Positions 16,218-26,893 are shown, numbered from the stretch's first letter. The stretch is 38,136 nucleotides of DNA from Gordonia hirsuta DSM 44140 = NBRC 16056 (GCF_000333015.1 NZ_BANT01000046.1:1-38136), one strand, 5' to 3'. The notes: a model not told the origin generated them from the letters alone. Made by a program: numbers and translations.

Positions 16218-16312
16218 CCGTCGCGGGGTGGGTGACGGTGCTGCTGCTGGTGATCGCGGCTGCGTCGGCGGGTTACCTGCTGGCCGCGCTGCTGTCGCCG
16301 GACAGGTTCTGA
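16214..16312 (+). CDS. kdpF: KdpF small subunit of the K+-transporting ATPase
   Basis: A 32-residue single-helix peptide ending GYLLAALLSPDRF. This matches the KdpF C-terminal pattern 'Y(L/A)xxALLxPExF'. KdpF sits in the membrane and stabilises the KdpABC complex. The GTG start overlaps the previous stop, and kdpA begins 2 nt after its TGA. It is too short for most gene finders but secure by position and sequence. Confidence 0.88.
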   Translation: MTVAGWVTVLLLVIAAASAGYLLAALLSPDRF

Positions 16313-16314
16313 CG

Positions 16315-18105
16315 ATGTCGGCTACGGCTGCGGGAGTCCTGCAGGTGGGTGTGCTGGTCTTGATACTGGCAGCGGTCTACGTACCGCTGGGTGACTATCT
16401 GGCCCGCGTCTACCGCAGTGAACGCCACCTGGGTGTCGAGCGGCTGATCTATCGCCTCGGGCGGATCGACCCCGAGTCCGGTCAGACCTGGCGCGCCTAC
16501 GCCGTCAGTGTCCTGGGCTTCGTGCTCGCGGGCATCCTGGTGCTCTACGCGCTGCTGAGGCTGCAAGGGGTGTTGCCCTGGGCGGACGGCAAAGCCGGGA
16601 TGTCGCCGACGATGGCCTTCAACACCGCCGTCTCGTTCGTCACCAATACCGATTGGCAGTCGTATTCGCCGGAAGAACAGATCAGCAATTTTGCCCAGAT
16701 GTTCGGGCTTACGGTCCAGAACTTCCTGTCTGCGGCCGTGGGCATGGCCGTTGCTGTAGCACTGATCCGCGGCTTGATCGCCGATCGGCAAACCGGATCA
16801 CTCGGCAATTTCTGGGTGGATCTGGTGCGCGGTACGGTGCGGATCCTGCTGCCGCTGGCAGTGGTGTTCGCCTTTGTCTTTGTGCTCGAGGGCGCGGTTC
16901 AGTCCTGGCAGACCGTCGCCGGCTACACGCTGCTCGACGGCCACAGTGAACGCAGTCCATTGGGGCCGTTCGCGAGCCAAGAGGCGATCAAACTGCTGGG
17001 CACCAACGGCGGGGGGACCTTCGCCGCGAACTCGGCTCACCCGTTCTCTAATCCGACCCCGCTGACCAATCTCCTGTCCGTCCTGGCGATCCTGTTGATT
17101 CCGGTCTCGATGACCCGGGCCTACGGCACGATGGTCGGCGACCGGCGGCAGGGCAGGACGTTGCTGGGCGTCATGGCAGTGATCTGGGTCGCGATGCTGA
17201 CGCTGGTCTGGTACCTGCCGTCGCGGCCGACGGGCCTGGCAGCCGCGGCGGCCGGTGCCGATCTGGAAGGCACCGAACTGCGCTTCGGCATCCCGGGAAC
17301 CGCACTGTTCGCCGTCAGCACCACCGGTACGTCGACCGGTGCGGTCAATGCCGCACACGACAGTCTGGCTGCGGGGGCCGGCGGTGCGGTGCTGTGGAAC
17401 ATGCTGCTGGGCGAGGTGGCCCCCGGCGGTGCCGGTTCGGGACTATACGGAATCCTGGTGCTGGCACTGATCACCGTGTTCATCGGCGGGCTTCTGGTCG
17501 GCCGCACCCCCGAGTTCCTCGGGAAGAAGGTCGGTCGCCGCGAGATCACCGTCGCGGTCCTCTACGTCCTGGTGATGCCGACACTGGTGCTGTCCGGCAC
17601 GTCGATCGCGTTGGCGTCCGGAGCGGCGACCGCCGCGATGACGGATCCGGGTGTGCCCGGCAGCGGAGAATCGATGCACGGCTTCACCCAGGTGCTGTAC
17701 GCCTATGCTTCGACCGCCAACAATAACGGCAGCGGTTTCGGCGGGCTGAACGTCACCTCGGATTGGTTCCAGATCTCCCTGGGTTTGACGATGTTCTTCG
17801 GACGATTGCTGCCGATTGTGCTGGTGTTGGCGCTGGCCGGGTTGCTGGCGGCACAGCAACGGCGCGACGACGACGCAGTCGCGGCCGATCCCGGGCCGGC
17901 AGCCGGTGGCGCAGCGGCGACGGCGGCAGACGGCGGCATGGTCCAGGCCGGGACAGTCGTTGCGGGGGCAGATCTCGACAGCGGTGCAGTGCCCACCCAC
18001 GGCGTGCTGTTCGGCACACTGCTTACCGGCACGACACTGCTCGTGGCCGGCCTCACTTTCTTCCCAGCGCTTGTACTGGGACCGATCGCGGAGGCTCTGC
18101 TGTGA
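16315..18105 (+). CDS. kdpA: KdpA potassium-binding, channel-like subunit
   Basis: A 596-residue multi-pass protein related to superfamily-of-K+-transporter channels, with four pore-like repeats. [11 protein letters not shown] is the first selectivity loop, [22 protein letters not shown] the second, [15 protein letters not shown] the third and [10 protein letters not shown] the fourth. It carries K+ through the membrane of the KdpFABC high-affinity uptake pump. A low-complexity Ala/Gly insert (about residues 530-560, [15 protein letters not shown]) in a late cytoplasmic loop is longer than I would expect. The stop overlaps the kdpB GTG. Confidence 0.97.
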   Translation: MSATAAGVLQVGVLVLILAAVYVPLGDYLARVYRSERHLGVERLIYRLGRIDPESGQTWRAYAVSVLGFVLAGILVLYALLRLQGVLPWADGKAGMSPTMAFNTAVSFVTNTDWQSYSPEEQISNFAQMFGLTVQNFLSAAVGMAVAVALIRGLIADRQTGSLGNFWVDLVRGTVRILLPLAVVFAFVFVLEGAVQSWQTVAGYTLLDGHSERSPLGPFASQEAIKLLGTNGGGTFAANSAHPFSNPTPLTNLLSVLAILLIPVSMTRAYGTMVGDRRQGRTLLGVMAVIWVAMLTLVWYLPSRPTGLAAAAAGADLEGTELRFGIPGTALFAVSTTGTSTGAVNAAHDSLAAGAGGAVLWNMLLGEVAPGGAGSGLYGILVLALITVFIGGLLVGRTPEFLGKKVGRREITVAVLYVLVMPTLVLSGTSIALASGAATAAMTDPGVPGSGESMHGFTQVLYAYASTANNNGSGFGGLNVTSDWFQISLGLTMFFGRLLPIVLVLALAGLLAAQQRRDDDAVAADPGPAAGGAAATAADGGMVQAGTVVAGADLDSGAVPTHGVLFGTLLTGTTLLVAGLTFFPALVLGPIAEALL

Positions 18106-20192
18106 CCGACGAGCCCAGCAAGGACCTGGCCCGCCGGGGAGGCTTCGACGCTAGGACGCTGATCTCGGCGCTCCCGCAGGCGGTGGCAAAGCTGGATCCG
18201 CGCGCACAAGCGGGAAATCCGGTGATGTTCGTGGTCTACCTGGGGGCCGTTTTGGCCACGGCCCTGGCGATCTGGCAGTCGTCGGTGTTCGCCTGGCTCG
18301 TGGTCGCTTGGCTCTGGTTCACGGTCCTGTTCGCCGGGTTGGCCGAGGCGGTGGCCGAGGGACGCGGTCGGGCGCAGGCCGACAGCCTGCGCAAGGTCAA
18401 GCGGGACACCGTTGCACGGCGGATTGCTGAGGACGGCACGATCACCGAGGTGCCGGGTGCGCAGTTGCAATTGGACGACCGGATCGTGGTGGAGGCCGGC
18501 GAGGTGATCGCCGGCGACGGCGACGTGGTGGAAGGCATCGCGACCGTCGACGAGTCGGCGGTCACCGGTGAATCAGCGCCGGTGGTCCGCGAGTCGGGCG
18601 GCGACCGCAGCGCCGTGACCGGCGGGACCGTGGTGCTCTCGGACCGCATCGTCGTGCAGATAACGACCGAGCCGGGGCAGACCTTCGTCGACCGGATGAT
18701 CGTACTGGTCGAAGGTTCGGCGCGGAAGAAGACCCCCAACGAGATCGCCCTGCAGATCCTGCTGACCGCCCTGACGCTGATGTTTCTGCTGGCGGTGGTC
18801 GCCACCGGCGTCATGATGCAGTACACCGGTGCGGTGGCTGATCCGATCAGACTGATCGCCCTGCTGGTCTGCCTGATCCCGACCACCATCGGGGCGCTGC
18901 TGTCGGCGATCGGGATCGCCGGTATGGATCGGCTGGTGCAACGCAATGTGCTGGCGATGAGCGGTCGGGCGGTCGAAGCCGCCGGTGATATCGACACCCT
19001 TCTGATGGATAAGACCGGCACCATCACCTACGGGCACCGGCGGGCAACCGCGCTGCACCCGGCACCCGGGGTGAGTGCGGCCGAACTGGCAGACATCGCC
19101 TACCGGTGCAGTCTGGCAGATGACACTCCGGAAGGCCGCAGCATCGGGGAGTTGTGTGTGCAGCGCTACGAGGTGATCGGACTGTCCGATGATGAACTGG
19201 CCTTGGTGCGTTCGGGAACCGATGAGCGGTACCGGGTGGTGCCGTTCACCGCGACCACCCGGATGAGCGGTATGGATCTGGCCGGTGAGTGTGCCCAACA
19301 GCTACGCAAGGGGGCTGCCGACGCTCTGACACGCTGGGTGGCCGCCAGCGGGGGAATGATCGATGCCGCGGTCGCGGCGAAGGTGAAGTCGGTGTCGTCG
19401 GCGGGCGGCACCCCGCTGGTGGTGGGCACGGCCACCGAGGACCGACCGGCCCAGGTGCTCGGGGTGATCGAGCTGTCCGATGTGGTCAAGCCGGGGATGG
19501 CCGAGCGCTTTGCCCAGTTGCGGACGATGGGGATCCGCACGGTGATGATCACCGGCGACAATCCGCTCACCGCTCGCGCGATCGCCGAAACGGCCGGGGT
19601 CGACGACTTCGTCGCCCAGGCCACCCCGGAGGACAAACTGGCACTGATCCGGGCCGAGCAGGCGCGCGGCCGACTGGTCGCGATGACCGGCGACGGCACC
19701 AATGACGCGCCGGCCCTGGCGCAGGCCGATGTCGGAGTCGCGATGAACAGCGGAACGTCGGCGGCCAAAGAGGCCGGGAACATGGTCGATCTCGATTCGG
19801 ATCCGACCAAACTGATCGAGGTGGTGGCGATCGGCAAACAGTTGCTGATCACCCGCGGTGCACTGGCCACCTTCTCCCTGGCCAACGACCTGGCGAAGTA
19901 TTTCGCGATTCTCCCGGCGATGTTCGCGGCGATCTATCCCCAGCTCGACGCGCTCAACATCATGCGGCTGCATTCGGCTCAGTCGGCGATCGTCTCGGCG
20001 GTGATCGCCAATGCGCTGATCATCGTGGCGTTGATCCCGTTGTCCCTGCGCGGCGTCAAGTACCGTTCAGGATCGGCCACCCGACTGCTGGGCCGCAACC
20101 TGCTGGTCTTCGGGATCGGCGGAATGATCACCCCGTTCGTGGGGATCGCGCTGATCGACCTGGTCGTTCGATTGATCCCGGGGATGGGGTGA
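18102..20192 (+). CDS. kdpB: KdpB catalytic P-type ATPase subunit
   Basis: A 696-residue P1A-type ATPase. The TGES actuator loop is at 155-158. The phosphorylated Asp303 is in [35 protein letters not shown] gives the hinge and P-domain. The segment [21 protein letters not shown] is the KdpB-specific unwound helix (PTTIGALL). It hydrolyses ATP to drive K+ through KdpA. The start GTG overlaps the kdpA TGA (GTGA), showing translational coupling. TGA is at 20190. Confidence 0.97.
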   Translation: MTDEPSKDLARRGGFDARTLISALPQAVAKLDPRAQAGNPVMFVVYLGAVLATALAIWQSSVFAWLVVAWLWFTVLFAGLAEAVAEGRGRAQADSLRKVKRDTVARRIAEDGTITEVPGAQLQLDDRIVVEAGEVIAGDGDVVEGIATVDESAVTGESAPVVRESGGDRSAVTGGTVVLSDRIVVQITTEPGQTFVDRMIVLVEGSARKKTPNEIALQILLTALTLMFLLAVVATGVMMQYTGAVADPIRLIALLVCLIPTTIGALLSAIGIAGMDRLVQRNVLAMSGRAVEAAGDIDTLLMDKTGTITYGHRRATALHPAPGVSAAELADIAYRCSLADDTPEGRSIGELCVQRYEVIGLSDDELALVRSGTDERYRVVPFTATTRMSGMDLAGECAQQLRKGAADALTRWVAASGGMIDAAVAAKVKSVSSAGGTPLVVGTATEDRPAQVLGVIELSDVVKPGMAERFAQLRTMGIRTVMITGDNPLTARAIAETAGVDDFVAQATPEDKLALIRAEQARGRLVAMTGDGTNDAPALAQADVGVAMNSGTSAAKEAGNMVDLDSDPTKLIEVVAIGKQLLITRGALATFSLANDLAKYFAILPAMFAAIYPQLDALNIMRLHSAQSAIVSAVIANALIIVALIPLSLRGVKYRSGSATRLLGRNLLVFGIGGMITPFVGIALIDLVVRLIPGMG

Positions 20193-20198
20193 GGGAAG

Positions 20199-20849
20199 AT
20201 GATCGCACTGTTGCGCGGTTTCGGCCGCCAGTTCGTGGCGGGGCTGCTGGTGCTGGCCGCGGCCACCGTGGTCCTCGGCGTCGCCTATCCGGCGGCCGTC
20301 TGGGCGCTGTCGCGGATCACCGCCACCACCGCGGACGGCGGGATCGTCGACGACGCCCACGGTTGCCCGGCCGGGTCGTTGCGGGTCGGCGTAGACCTGA
20401 CCCCGCCGACCGGGCAGCCGGACGGGTATCTGCACAGTCGACTGGCGGGCGGTCCGTCCGATCCGCTCACCCCCGGCGACCCGAGCGCTTCCGGTGGCAG
20501 CAATCTGGGGCCTAACAGTGCCGCGCTGGTGCAGGTGGTGCAGGCGCGGCGGTCGGCCATCGCCGGCCGCGAAGGCGTCGACCCGGCTGCGGTGCCGGCC
20601 GATGCGGTGACGGGGTCGGGTTCGGGGCTGGATCCGGCGATCTCGCCGGCCTATGCCGAACTGCAGGTTCCCCGGCTGGCACGGGTCAACCAGCGGTCTC
20701 CCGACCAGGTGCGTGCGATCATCGCCCAGCACACGCGAGGGCGTCAATGGGGTGTGCTGGGTGCTCCGCGGGTCGACGTGCTCGCGGTCAATCTGGCGCT
20801 CGGGCACACGGTTGCGGCGTGCCCGGGTGAAGACACCGGTTCTGGCTAG
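20199..20849 (+). CDS. kdpC: KdpC subunit of the K+-transporting ATPase
   Basis: A 216-residue protein: one N-terminal membrane helix (about 10-35, with VLGVAYPAAVWALSR) followed by an external domain. It contains YLHSRLAGG, GGSNLGPNSAALV, DAVTGSGSGLDPAISPAYAELQVPRLA and GVLGAPRVDVLAVNLAL, all standard KdpC blocks. It joins KdpA and KdpB and supports high-affinity pumping. GAGGGAAG directly precedes the ATG, 6 nt after kdpB. Confidence 0.96.
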   Translation: MIALLRGFGRQFVAGLLVLAAATVVLGVAYPAAVWALSRITATTADGGIVDDAHGCPAGSLRVGVDLTPPTGQPDGYLHSRLAGGPSDPLTPGDPSASGGSNLGPNSAALVQVVQARRSAIAGREGVDPAAVPADAVTGSGSGLDPAISPAYAELQVPRLARVNQRSPDQVRAIIAQHTRGRQWGVLGAPRVDVLAVNLALGHTVAACPGEDTGSG

Positions 20850-20858
20850 GATCGCAGG

Positions 20859-23414
20859 ATGGGCACGCAGGCTCCAGCCCGCGGACAGTTCGAGGTCTTC
20901 CTCGGCTGTGCGCCGGGGGTGGGCAAGACCTTCGAGATGCTCGACAGCGCGCAGATTCTGCGGGCCGAGGGCGTTGATGTCGTGGTGGGCATCGTCGAAT
21001 CACACGGGCGGGCGGCCACCGCGACGATGTGCGAGGGCCTGGAGGTGGTGCCGCGACGGCGTGTCATCTATCGGGGCGCGATCCTCGAGGAACTGGACGT
21101 GGACGCGGTGCTGGCCCGCAGCCCGCGGGTGGTACTGGTCGACGAGCTGGCTCACACCAATGCCCAGGGGCTGGGCAATGCCAAACGCTGGCAGGACATC
21201 GAGGTGCTGCTCGACGCCGGAATCACGGTGCTGTCCACGGTCAACATCCAGCACCTGGAAAGCCTGAACGATGTCATCGCGCAGATCACCGGAATCACCC
21301 AGCAGGAGACCGTGCCCGATGATGTGGTGCGCCGCGCCGATCAGATCGAGCTGGTCGACATCGAACCGAGTGCATTGCGTCGACGCCTGGTGGAGGGCAA
21401 GGTCTACAGCCCCGAACGTGCCGAAGGCGCGTTGGCGAACTTCTTCCGGCAGGGCAACCTGACGGCGTTGCGGGAACTGGCATTGCTGTGGCTGGCCGAC
21501 CGGGTCGATGAGAAACTGACCGACTACCGGGCCGCCAATGCGATCACCGAGACCTGGGAGGCGCGGGAACGGGTGGTCGTGGCGGTGACCGGCGGCATCG
21601 AATCGGCGGCGCTGATCCGCCGCGCCCGGCGGGTCGCCTCGCGATCGAGTGCCGAACTGCTGGTGGTGCGGGTGGCTCGCGGCGACGGGTTGACCGATAC
21701 CGGGGCCGATGTGGCTGCGGTCCGGGCCTTGGCGGCCGACTGCGGGGCGGAGTTCTCCACGGTCGTCGGTGACGACGTCCCCACCGCGCTGCTGGACTAT
21801 GCCCGGGCAGTGAATGCGACCCAGCTGGTGCTGGGCACCTCCCGGCATCCGCGCTGGCGGCGGCTGCTCGACGAGGGAGTGGCGGCAGCGGTGATCCGCG
21901 ACAGCGGACGCATCGATGTGCACATGGTGACCCACGCACAGGCCTCCCGAAACCGGTTCGATATCCGCCAGACCCGATTGCATCGGCCGATGGGGTGGTT
22001 GCTCGCCCTGGTGATCCCGGGGATTGTGGCGGCGATACTGGTGCCCTTGAACCGGGTACTGGGAACCTCAAGTGAGTCGGCGCTGTTCCTGGTCGGAATC
22101 CTGGCAGTTGCACTGCTCGGTGGTGTCGGCGCGGCCGCGTTGTCGGCCCTCGTGTCCGGGTTGCTGCTCAACTTCTTATTTCTGACGCCGCGTTACACCC
22201 TCACCGTCAGTGATCCGGACAATCTGATCACCACGGTGGTGATGCTGATTGTAGCCGTGGCGGTGGCCGGCCTGGTCGATTCGGCCACGGTCCGCCGGCG
22301 GGAGGCACAACTGGCCGCCCGCGACGCTGAACTGTTGTCGATGTTTTCCAGCGCTGTGCTCGAGGGGGCCGGGGTGCCCGATCTGCTCGCCGGCGTCCGC
22401 GAGACCTATCAGCAGGAAGGTGCGACAGCGGTGCAGTTGGGCGACGGAGATCCACTGGTGCGGGCGGTCGCCGGTACGGGCCCGCCACAGTGCCGCGCAG
22501 ATGCGACGACGGTGTGCGAAGCGGCCGGTGGCGGGTATGCGTTGCTGCTTCGCGGTCCGGAGGTGAGCACCCGGGACCGTCGGGTGCTCGCAGCGGTGGC
22601 CAGTCAGGTCGTCGCGGCACTGGAGCGCGATCGGCTGTCGGCGGAGGTGGCCGAAGCCGATGAACTGGCGCGCACCGATGAACTGCGGCGCGCCCTGCTG
22701 GCTGCGGTCAGCCATGATCTGCGTACGCCGCTGGCCGCAGCGAAAGCGGCGGTGAGCAGCCTGCGCACCCCGGATCTGAGCTTCGATGCCGGTGACACCG
22801 CCGAACTGCTCGCGACGATCGAGGAGTCGGTGGATCAGCTGACCGCGCTGGTGGGCAACCTGCTGGACTCGTCGCGGCTGGCCGCCGGGGTAGTGCGGCC
22901 GGTGCTGCGTCGCACCTATCTGCCCGAGGTGGTGCATCGAGTGTTCGCCGCGAGTCACGCGGAGAAGTGGGGGAGCACGCGGTTCGGGTGCGCGTGGGCG
23001 TACACCGACGCGGGCCTGCTGGATCGCGCGTTGGCGAATCTGGTCGACAACGCCCGGCGGCACGGCGCCGGTACCGTCGAAGTGGTGACGGCCACAGTGG
23101 TGCGCGCGGACGGCCGCACCCGCTGCGAGTTGCGGGTGATCGATCACGGACCGGGGATCCCGGTCGATGAACGGGGCCGGGTGTTTCAGCCCTTTCACCA
23201 GTACGGCGATCAACGACGGGGTAACACCGGGGTGGGGCTGGGGCTGGCAGTGGCGGACGGCTTCGTCTCTGCGCTCGGTGGCACTCTGATGGCAGAGGAG
23301 ACTCCCGGCGGGGGTACCACGATGGTGATCGATCTGCCCGGTGAACCGGAAGGCGAAGGGGGTGATCCTGATGGGCGGTCGCGATCACGGGCGCGTGCTC
23401 GTCGTCGACGATGA
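20859..23414 (+). CDS. kdpD: KdpD turgor/K+ sensor histidine kinase
   Basis: An 851-residue kinase. The N-terminal KdpD domain has Walker A GCAPGVGKT (16-24) and VVLVDELAHTN (91-101). A universal-stress-like domain follows (about 230-365). Closely spaced membrane helices (about 385-475) precede a GAF-like region. The catalytic core has the H-box AVSHDLRTPLAAAK (His619), N-box LVDNARRHG and G-boxes GPGIP and GVGLGL. It phosphorylates KdpE when K+ is limiting. A TAGGAT -10 (20847-20852, overlapping the kdpC stop) lies exactly 6 nt before the ATG, so kdpDE may also have its own leaderless promoter. Confidence 0.96.
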   Translation: MGTQAPARGQFEVFLGCAPGVGKTFEMLDSAQILRAEGVDVVVGIVESHGRAATATMCEGLEVVPRRRVIYRGAILEELDVDAVLARSPRVVLVDELAHTNAQGLGNAKRWQDIEVLLDAGITVLSTVNIQHLESLNDVIAQITGITQQETVPDDVVRRADQIELVDIEPSALRRRLVEGKVYSPERAEGALANFFRQGNLTALRELALLWLADRVDEKLTDYRAANAITETWEARERVVVAVTGGIESAALIRRARRVASRSSAELLVVRVARGDGLTDTGADVAAVRALAADCGAEFSTVVGDDVPTALLDYARAVNATQLVLGTSRHPRWRRLLDEGVAAAVIRDSGRIDVHMVTHAQASRNRFDIRQTRLHRPMGWLLALVIPGIVAAILVPLNRVLGTSSESALFLVGILAVALLGGVGAAALSALVSGLLLNFLFLTPRYTLTVSDPDNLITTVVMLIVAVAVAGLVDSATVRRREAQLAARDAELLSMFSSAVLEGAGVPDLLAGVRETYQQEGATAVQLGDGDPLVRAVAGTGPPQCRADATTVCEAAGGGYALLLRGPEVSTRDRRVLAAVASQVVAALERDRLSAEVAEADELARTDELRRALLAAVSHDLRTPLAAAKAAVSSLRTPDLSFDAGDTAELLATIEESVDQLTALVGNLLDSSRLAAGVVRPVLRRTYLPEVVHRVFAASHAEKWGSTRFGCAWAYTDAGLLDRALANLVDNARRHGAGTVEVVTATVVRADGRTRCELRVIDHGPGIPVDERGRVFQPFHQYGDQRRGNTGVGLGLAVADGFVSALGGTLMAEETPGGGTTMVIDLPGEPEGEGGDPDGRSRSRARARRRR

Positions 23415-24087
23415 GCCGCAACTGCTACGAGCGCTGCAGATCAACCTGCGGGCGCGTGGCTTCGAGGTGGCCACCGCCGACACCGGTGCGGGGGCGCTTG
23501 CGGCGGTGGCTCGGGCGAGGCCCGACGTGGTGGTCCTGGATATGGGCCTGCCCGATATCGACGGCGTCGAGGTGCTGGCCGGGCTGCGCGGGTGGACCCG
23601 CGTACCGGTGATCGTGCTGTCGGCGCGAACCGATGCTGCGGACAAGGTCGCGGCACTGGACGCCGGTGCCGACGACTACGTGACCAAACCCTTCGGGATG
23701 GAGGAGTTCGTGGCTCGGCTGCGGGCGGCGATCCGGCGCGGCAGCGCGGCCGCCGTGCAGGAGGCGCCGGTGGTGTATGCCGGTGCGCTGGCGATCGACC
23801 TGGCCGACAAGCTGGTCACCCGCGACGGCGCCGCGGTGCGGCTGACACCCACCGAGTGGGGGATCTTGGAGATGCTGGTCCGCCACGAGGGCCGGCTGGT
23901 GAGTCAGCGGGAGATCCTGACCGCGGTCTGGGGCCCCGGCTATGTGCAGCAGACCAACTATCTGCGGGTCTATTTGGCGAGTCTTCGTCGTAAACTCGAA
24001 GACGACCCGTCACATCCGCGGTTCCTGCTCACCGAGGCCGGGATGGGCTATCGCTTCGCGCGTGCGGGTTCGGCGCCGCCGCAGTGA
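23371..24087 (+). CDS. kdpE: KdpE OmpR-family response regulator
   Basis: About 239 residues: a receiver domain (VLVVDDEPQLL, phospho-acceptor Asp57 in VVVLDMGLPDIDG, LSARTDAADKVAAL, DDYVTKPFGMEE) plus a winged-helix DNA-binding domain (LTPTEWGILEMLVRHEGRLVSQREILTAVWG ... YLRVYLASLRRKLE). It activates kdp transcription. ATG 23371 was chosen because GAAGGGGG is about 10 nt upstream. Starts at GTG 23341 or 23362 are possible. It overlaps the kdpD end by 44 nt. Its stop abuts the convergent ilvD stop with no intervening base. Confidence 0.94.
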   Translation: MGGRDHGRVLVVDDEPQLLRALQINLRARGFEVATADTGAGALAAVARARPDVVVLDMGLPDIDGVEVLAGLRGWTRVPVIVLSARTDAADKVAALDAGADDYVTKPFGMEEFVARLRAAIRRGSAAAVQEAPVVYAGALAIDLADKLVTRDGAAVRLTPTEWGILEMLVRHEGRLVSQREILTAVWGPGYVQQTNYLRVYLASLRRKLEDDPSHPRFLLTEAGMGYRFARAGSAPPQ

Positions 24088-25797
24088 CTACTCGCAGATC
24101 GCTCCGCGCGAGGCCGAGGTGACCAGTTTGGTGTATTTGGCCAGCACCCCGCGGGTGTAGCGCGGTGGCAGCGGCGCGAAGTCGACAGCGCGGGCCTCGA
24201 GTTCCTCGGATGCGACCAGCAGATCCAGGCGGCCGGCCCCGACGTCGAGACGGATGCGGTCCCCGTCGCGGACCATCGCGATGGGGCCGGCGTCGACGGC
24301 TTCGGGAGCTACGTGACCCACGCACAGCCCGGTGGTGCCGCCGGAGAAGCGCCCGTCGGTCAGCAACAGCACGTCCTTGCCCAGCCCGGCGCCCTTGATC
24401 GCACCGGTGATCGCGAGCATCTCGCGCATGCCCGGTCCGCCCTTGGGGCCCTCGTAGCGGATCACCACCACATCGCCGGCGGTGATGGTGCCGTCCTCCA
24501 GGGCGTCCATGGCGGCGCGCTCGCGGTCGAAGACGCGGGCGACGCCCTCGAAGACGTCGGAGTCGAAGCCGGCGGACTTGACCACCGCACCGCCGGGAGC
24601 CAGGGAGCCGTGCAGGATCGTGATGCCGCCGGTGGGGTGGATCGGATTCTTCAGTGCATGCAGCACGCGCCCGTCCGGGTCGGGCGGGGTGATGTCGGCG
24701 AGGTTCTCCGCGACGGTCCGGCCGGTTACCGTCAGGCAGTCTCCGTGCAGCAGGCCCGCGTCGAGTAGGGCCTTCATCACCACCGGGACCCCGCCGATCT
24801 TGTCGACGTCGGTCATCACGTGGGTGCCGAACGGTTTGACGTCGGCCAGGTGCGGGACGCGGGCGCCGACGCGGGCGAAGTCGGCCAGGGCCAGGTCGAC
24901 GTCGGCCTCGTGGGCGATGGCCAGCAGATGCAGCACCGCATTGGTGGAGCCGCCGAAGGCCATGACCACCGAGATGGCGTTCTCGAAGGCTTCCTTGGTC
25001 ATGATGTCGCGGGCGGTGATGCCGCGGCGCAGCATCTCCACCACGGCCTTACCCGATTCGCGGGCGAAGCCGTCGCGGCGGCGATCCGGCGCCGGCGGGG
25101 CGGCGCTGCCGGGCAGCGACATGCCCATCGCCTCGGCTGCCGAGGCCATCGTGTTGGCGGTGTACATCCCGCCGCAGGCGCCCTCGCCCGGGCAGATCGA
25201 CCGCTCGATGGTGTCGACGTCCTCGCGGCTCATCAGGCCGCGGGCGCAGGCGCCGACCGCCTCGAAGGCGTCGATGATCGTCACCTGCTGCTCGGAACCG
25301 TCGGACAGCTTCGCGTAGCCGGGCATCGTCGACCCGGCGTAGAGGAACACCGAGGCCAGATCAAGGCGGGCGGCGGCCATCAGCATGCCCGGCAGCGATT
25401 TGTCGCAGCCGGCCAGCAGGACCGAGCCGTCGAGCCGTTCGGCGCACATCACCGTTTCGACGCTGTCGGCGATCACCTCGCGGGAGACCAGCGAGAAGTG
25501 CATGCCCTCATGGCCCATCGAGATGCCGTCGGAGACCGAGATGGTGCCGAACTCCAGCGGGAAGCCGCCGGCCTCGAAGACGCCGTCCTTGACGGCCTTG
25601 GCCAGCCGGTCCAGCGGCAGGTTGCACGGGGTGATCTCGTTCCACGACGAACCCACGCCGATCTGCGGTTTGACCCAGTCGTCGTCACCCATGCCGACCG
25701 CGCGGAGCATGCCGCGCGCGGCGGCGCGCTCGAGGCCATCGGTGACGTCGCGACTGCGGGGTTTGATGTCGGGCTGTTCGCCGGTCTGATCGGTCAT
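24088..25797 (-). CDS. ilvD: Dihydroxy-acid dehydratase
   Basis: A 569-residue Fe-S dehydratase of the IlvD/Edd family. It converts 2,3-dihydroxy-isovalerate and 2,3-dihydroxy-3-methylvalerate to the 2-oxo acids of valine and isoleucine synthesis. Cluster cysteines are visible as TPCNLPL (Cys58), GCDKSLPGM (Cys131) and [16 protein letters not shown] (Cys202). Substrate and Mg-binding blocks include [22 protein letters not shown] -10 (25804-25809) stands exactly 6 nt before the ATG, suggesting a leaderless transcript and supporting this start. Confidence 0.97.
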   Translation of the reverse strand: MTDQTGEQPDIKPRSRDVTDGLERAAARGMLRAVGMGDDDWVKPQIGVGSSWNEITPCNLPLDRLAKAVKDGVFEAGGFPLEFGTISVSDGISMGHEGMHFSLVSREVIADSVETVMCAERLDGSVLLAGCDKSLPGMLMAAARLDLASVFLYAGSTMPGYAKLSDGSEQQVTIIDAFEAVGACARGLMSREDVDTIERSICPGEGACGGMYTANTMASAAEAMGMSLPGSAAPPAPDRRRDGFARESGKAVVEMLRRGITARDIMTKEAFENAISVVMAFGGSTNAVLHLLAIAHEADVDLALADFARVGARVPHLADVKPFGTHVMTDVDKIGGVPVVMKALLDAGLLHGDCLTVTGRTVAENLADITPPDPDGRVLHALKNPIHPTGGITILHGSLAPGGAVVKSAGFDSDVFEGVARVFDRERAAMDALEDGTITAGDVVVIRYEGPKGGPGMREMLAITGAIKGAGLGKDVLLLTDGRFSGGTTGLCVGHVAPEAVDAGPIAMVRDGDRIRLDVGAGRLDLLVASEELEARAVDFAPLPPRYTRGVLAKYTKLVTSASRGAICE

Positions 25798-26083
25798 GAG
25801 TCAACGATAGCCCTCGATGAGAGGAGTGCGGCTCCTGGTTATTGGGTTGCTGCTCGGCTATTGACGGTGTGGGGCACAGGCGTCACGCGCTGCCGTCGGC
25901 GGTGTACACAACCGTCACCGCGCAGGGGAGTCGGTGACGGTTGTGCGCATCGGTGACGTTTGTGGGTGACGGTTGTGTGCGATGGGGTTGCGGTCCTCGG
26001 ATGTCGGTGATCCGGAGCGGTGGTCGGCGATTCCGCCGATCCCTTGTCCGTGTCGAGGTGGGTATCGTACGCTCGAGCCGAGA
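25798..26083. repeat. Intergenic repeat, copy A (GTGACGGTTGTGC family)
   Basis: No gene is seen here. The repeat occupies about 25907-25977. A perfect 14-bp inverted repeat (CACAACCGTCACCG 25907-25920; CGGTGACGGTTGTG 25932-25945) has an 11-nt spacer. Two further direct units follow (GTGACGTTTGTG and GTGACGGTTGTG, to about 25977). The same CATCGGTGACG...GTGACGGTTGTG text recurs at copy B, and related text at copy C. Confidence 0.8.
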
Positions 26084-26099
26084 TATAACGACCATCATA
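26084..26099 (+). promoter_or_regulatory. Shared promoter motif TATAACGACCATCATA, copy 1
   Basis: This lies 18-33 nt upstream of the tautomerase GTG. TATAAC could serve as a -10. The 16-bp text matches 15 of 16 bases of the motif upstream of the alcohol dehydrogenase gene (31865-31880, minus strand). The fuller copy has the dyad form TATrAyGGCCrTyATA, suggesting a regulator binding site. Confidence 0.5.
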
Positions 26100-26116
26100 A
26101 TAAAAGGATTGTCGCC

Positions 26117-26548
26117 GTGCCGATGATCTCGCTGACCGTGCCCGAAGGCGTACTGACCGCCGAGGCCGCCACCGAACTCCAGAAGACGCTCGCCACGACT
26201 CTGCTGCACTGGGAGGGCGCCCCCGACAACGCGATGTTCCGCGCGCTGGCCTGGTGCCGCATCGACGAGGTGCCGGCGGGCCGGTTCGCCAGCCTGGAGG
26301 ACGATCTGCCGCGCTTTCGCGTCGACGTCACCGTGCCCGAGGGCGCGCTGTCCGACCGCCGCAAAGAGGGCTTGATCAAGCAGGTCACCGGTGATGTCTC
26401 GGCTGCGGCCGGACTCGGCGAGCACGACGGTCTGCGCGTGTGGGTGCTGATCCACGAGCAGCCCGAGGGCACCTGGGGTGCGGCCAGCAACGTGATCCGC
26501 TTCGCCGAGCTGAAGAAGCTGGCCCAGGCCGCGGCGCAGCAGGGCTGA
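26117..26548 (+). CDS. Tautomerase-superfamily protein
   Basis: A 143-residue protein starting M-PMISLTVPEG. It has the N-terminal Pro (after initiator Met removal) that is the catalytic base of 4-oxalocrotonate tautomerase/MSAD/cis-CaaD enzymes. A second unit begins near residue 73 with RVDVTVPEGALSDRRKEGLIKQVT, the usual 'hxVxVpEGxxsxeqK' tautomerase helix. Length and layout fit a two-unit fused tautomerase. GTG was chosen because it places Pro at position 2 and AAGGA lies about 9 nt upstream. Intergenic repeat copies flank it on both sides. Likely role is keto-enol isomerisation in aromatic or unsaturated-acid breakdown, and the substrate is unknown. Confidence 0.82.
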   Translation: MPMISLTVPEGVLTAEAATELQKTLATTLLHWEGAPDNAMFRALAWCRIDEVPAGRFASLEDDLPRFRVDVTVPEGALSDRRKEGLIKQVTGDVSAAAGLGEHDGLRVWVLIHEQPEGTWGAASNVIRFAELKKLAQAAAQQG

Positions 26549-26620
26549 CCGGGCGACCCTCATGCGGCAACTCGCGCTGATCCGGCGCGGCGAATTGCGG
26601 CGGCAGGAAGTCGCCGGAAT

Positions 26621-26729
26621 GTGCACACCCGTCACACATAACCGTCACGGCTGTGCAGAAGCGTCACCGAATGGTCGACTCTGCGTCGACTGTGTGCATC
26701 GGTGACGGTTGTGCGTGACGGTTGTGCAC
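26621..26729. repeat. Intergenic repeat, copy B (GTGACGGTTGTGC family)
   Basis: Two 28-nt arms face each other at 26621-26648 and 26702-26729, with 25 of 28 bases complementary. The right arm is two direct copies of GTGACGGTTGTGC. A second small dyad, GTCGAC-tctgc-GTCGAC, lies inside the spacer (about 26674-26690). Apart from this repeat and the short remnant at 26782, I see no gene in 26549-26893. Confidence 0.85.
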
Positions 26730-26781
26730 GTCGACGGTGCGAGGGGATCGCCGTTCCTGCCGGCACCCTTCGAGGAGAACC

Positions 26782-26856
26782 ATGAGGAGCCGGATGTTCG
26801 TCACGCCCGGAGAGCTGAGGTTCGATGACGTCGACGAACCGGTGCTCGACCAGTAG
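26782..26856 (+). pseudogene. Possible N-terminal remnant of an alcohol dehydrogenase gene
   Basis: A 24-codon frame with a good ribosome binding site (GAGGAGAACC, then ATG). It contains MFVTPGELRFDDVDEPVLDQ, then TAG. 'PGELRFDDVxEP' is the usual first strand pair of zinc-type medium-chain dehydrogenases. Nothing downstream continues the fold, so this looks like the intact start of a deleted gene. A genuine small peptide is possible. Confidence 0.4.
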
Positions 26857-26893
26857 TGAGTTGACCGGGCCGTGAGTTAAGAAAGGGTATGAC

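Noticed and set aside
25907..26729. CRISPR array for the repeated CACAACCGTCAC units
   Set aside because: Units are not evenly spaced, are inverted as well as direct, lack unique equal-length spacers, and no cas gene is present.
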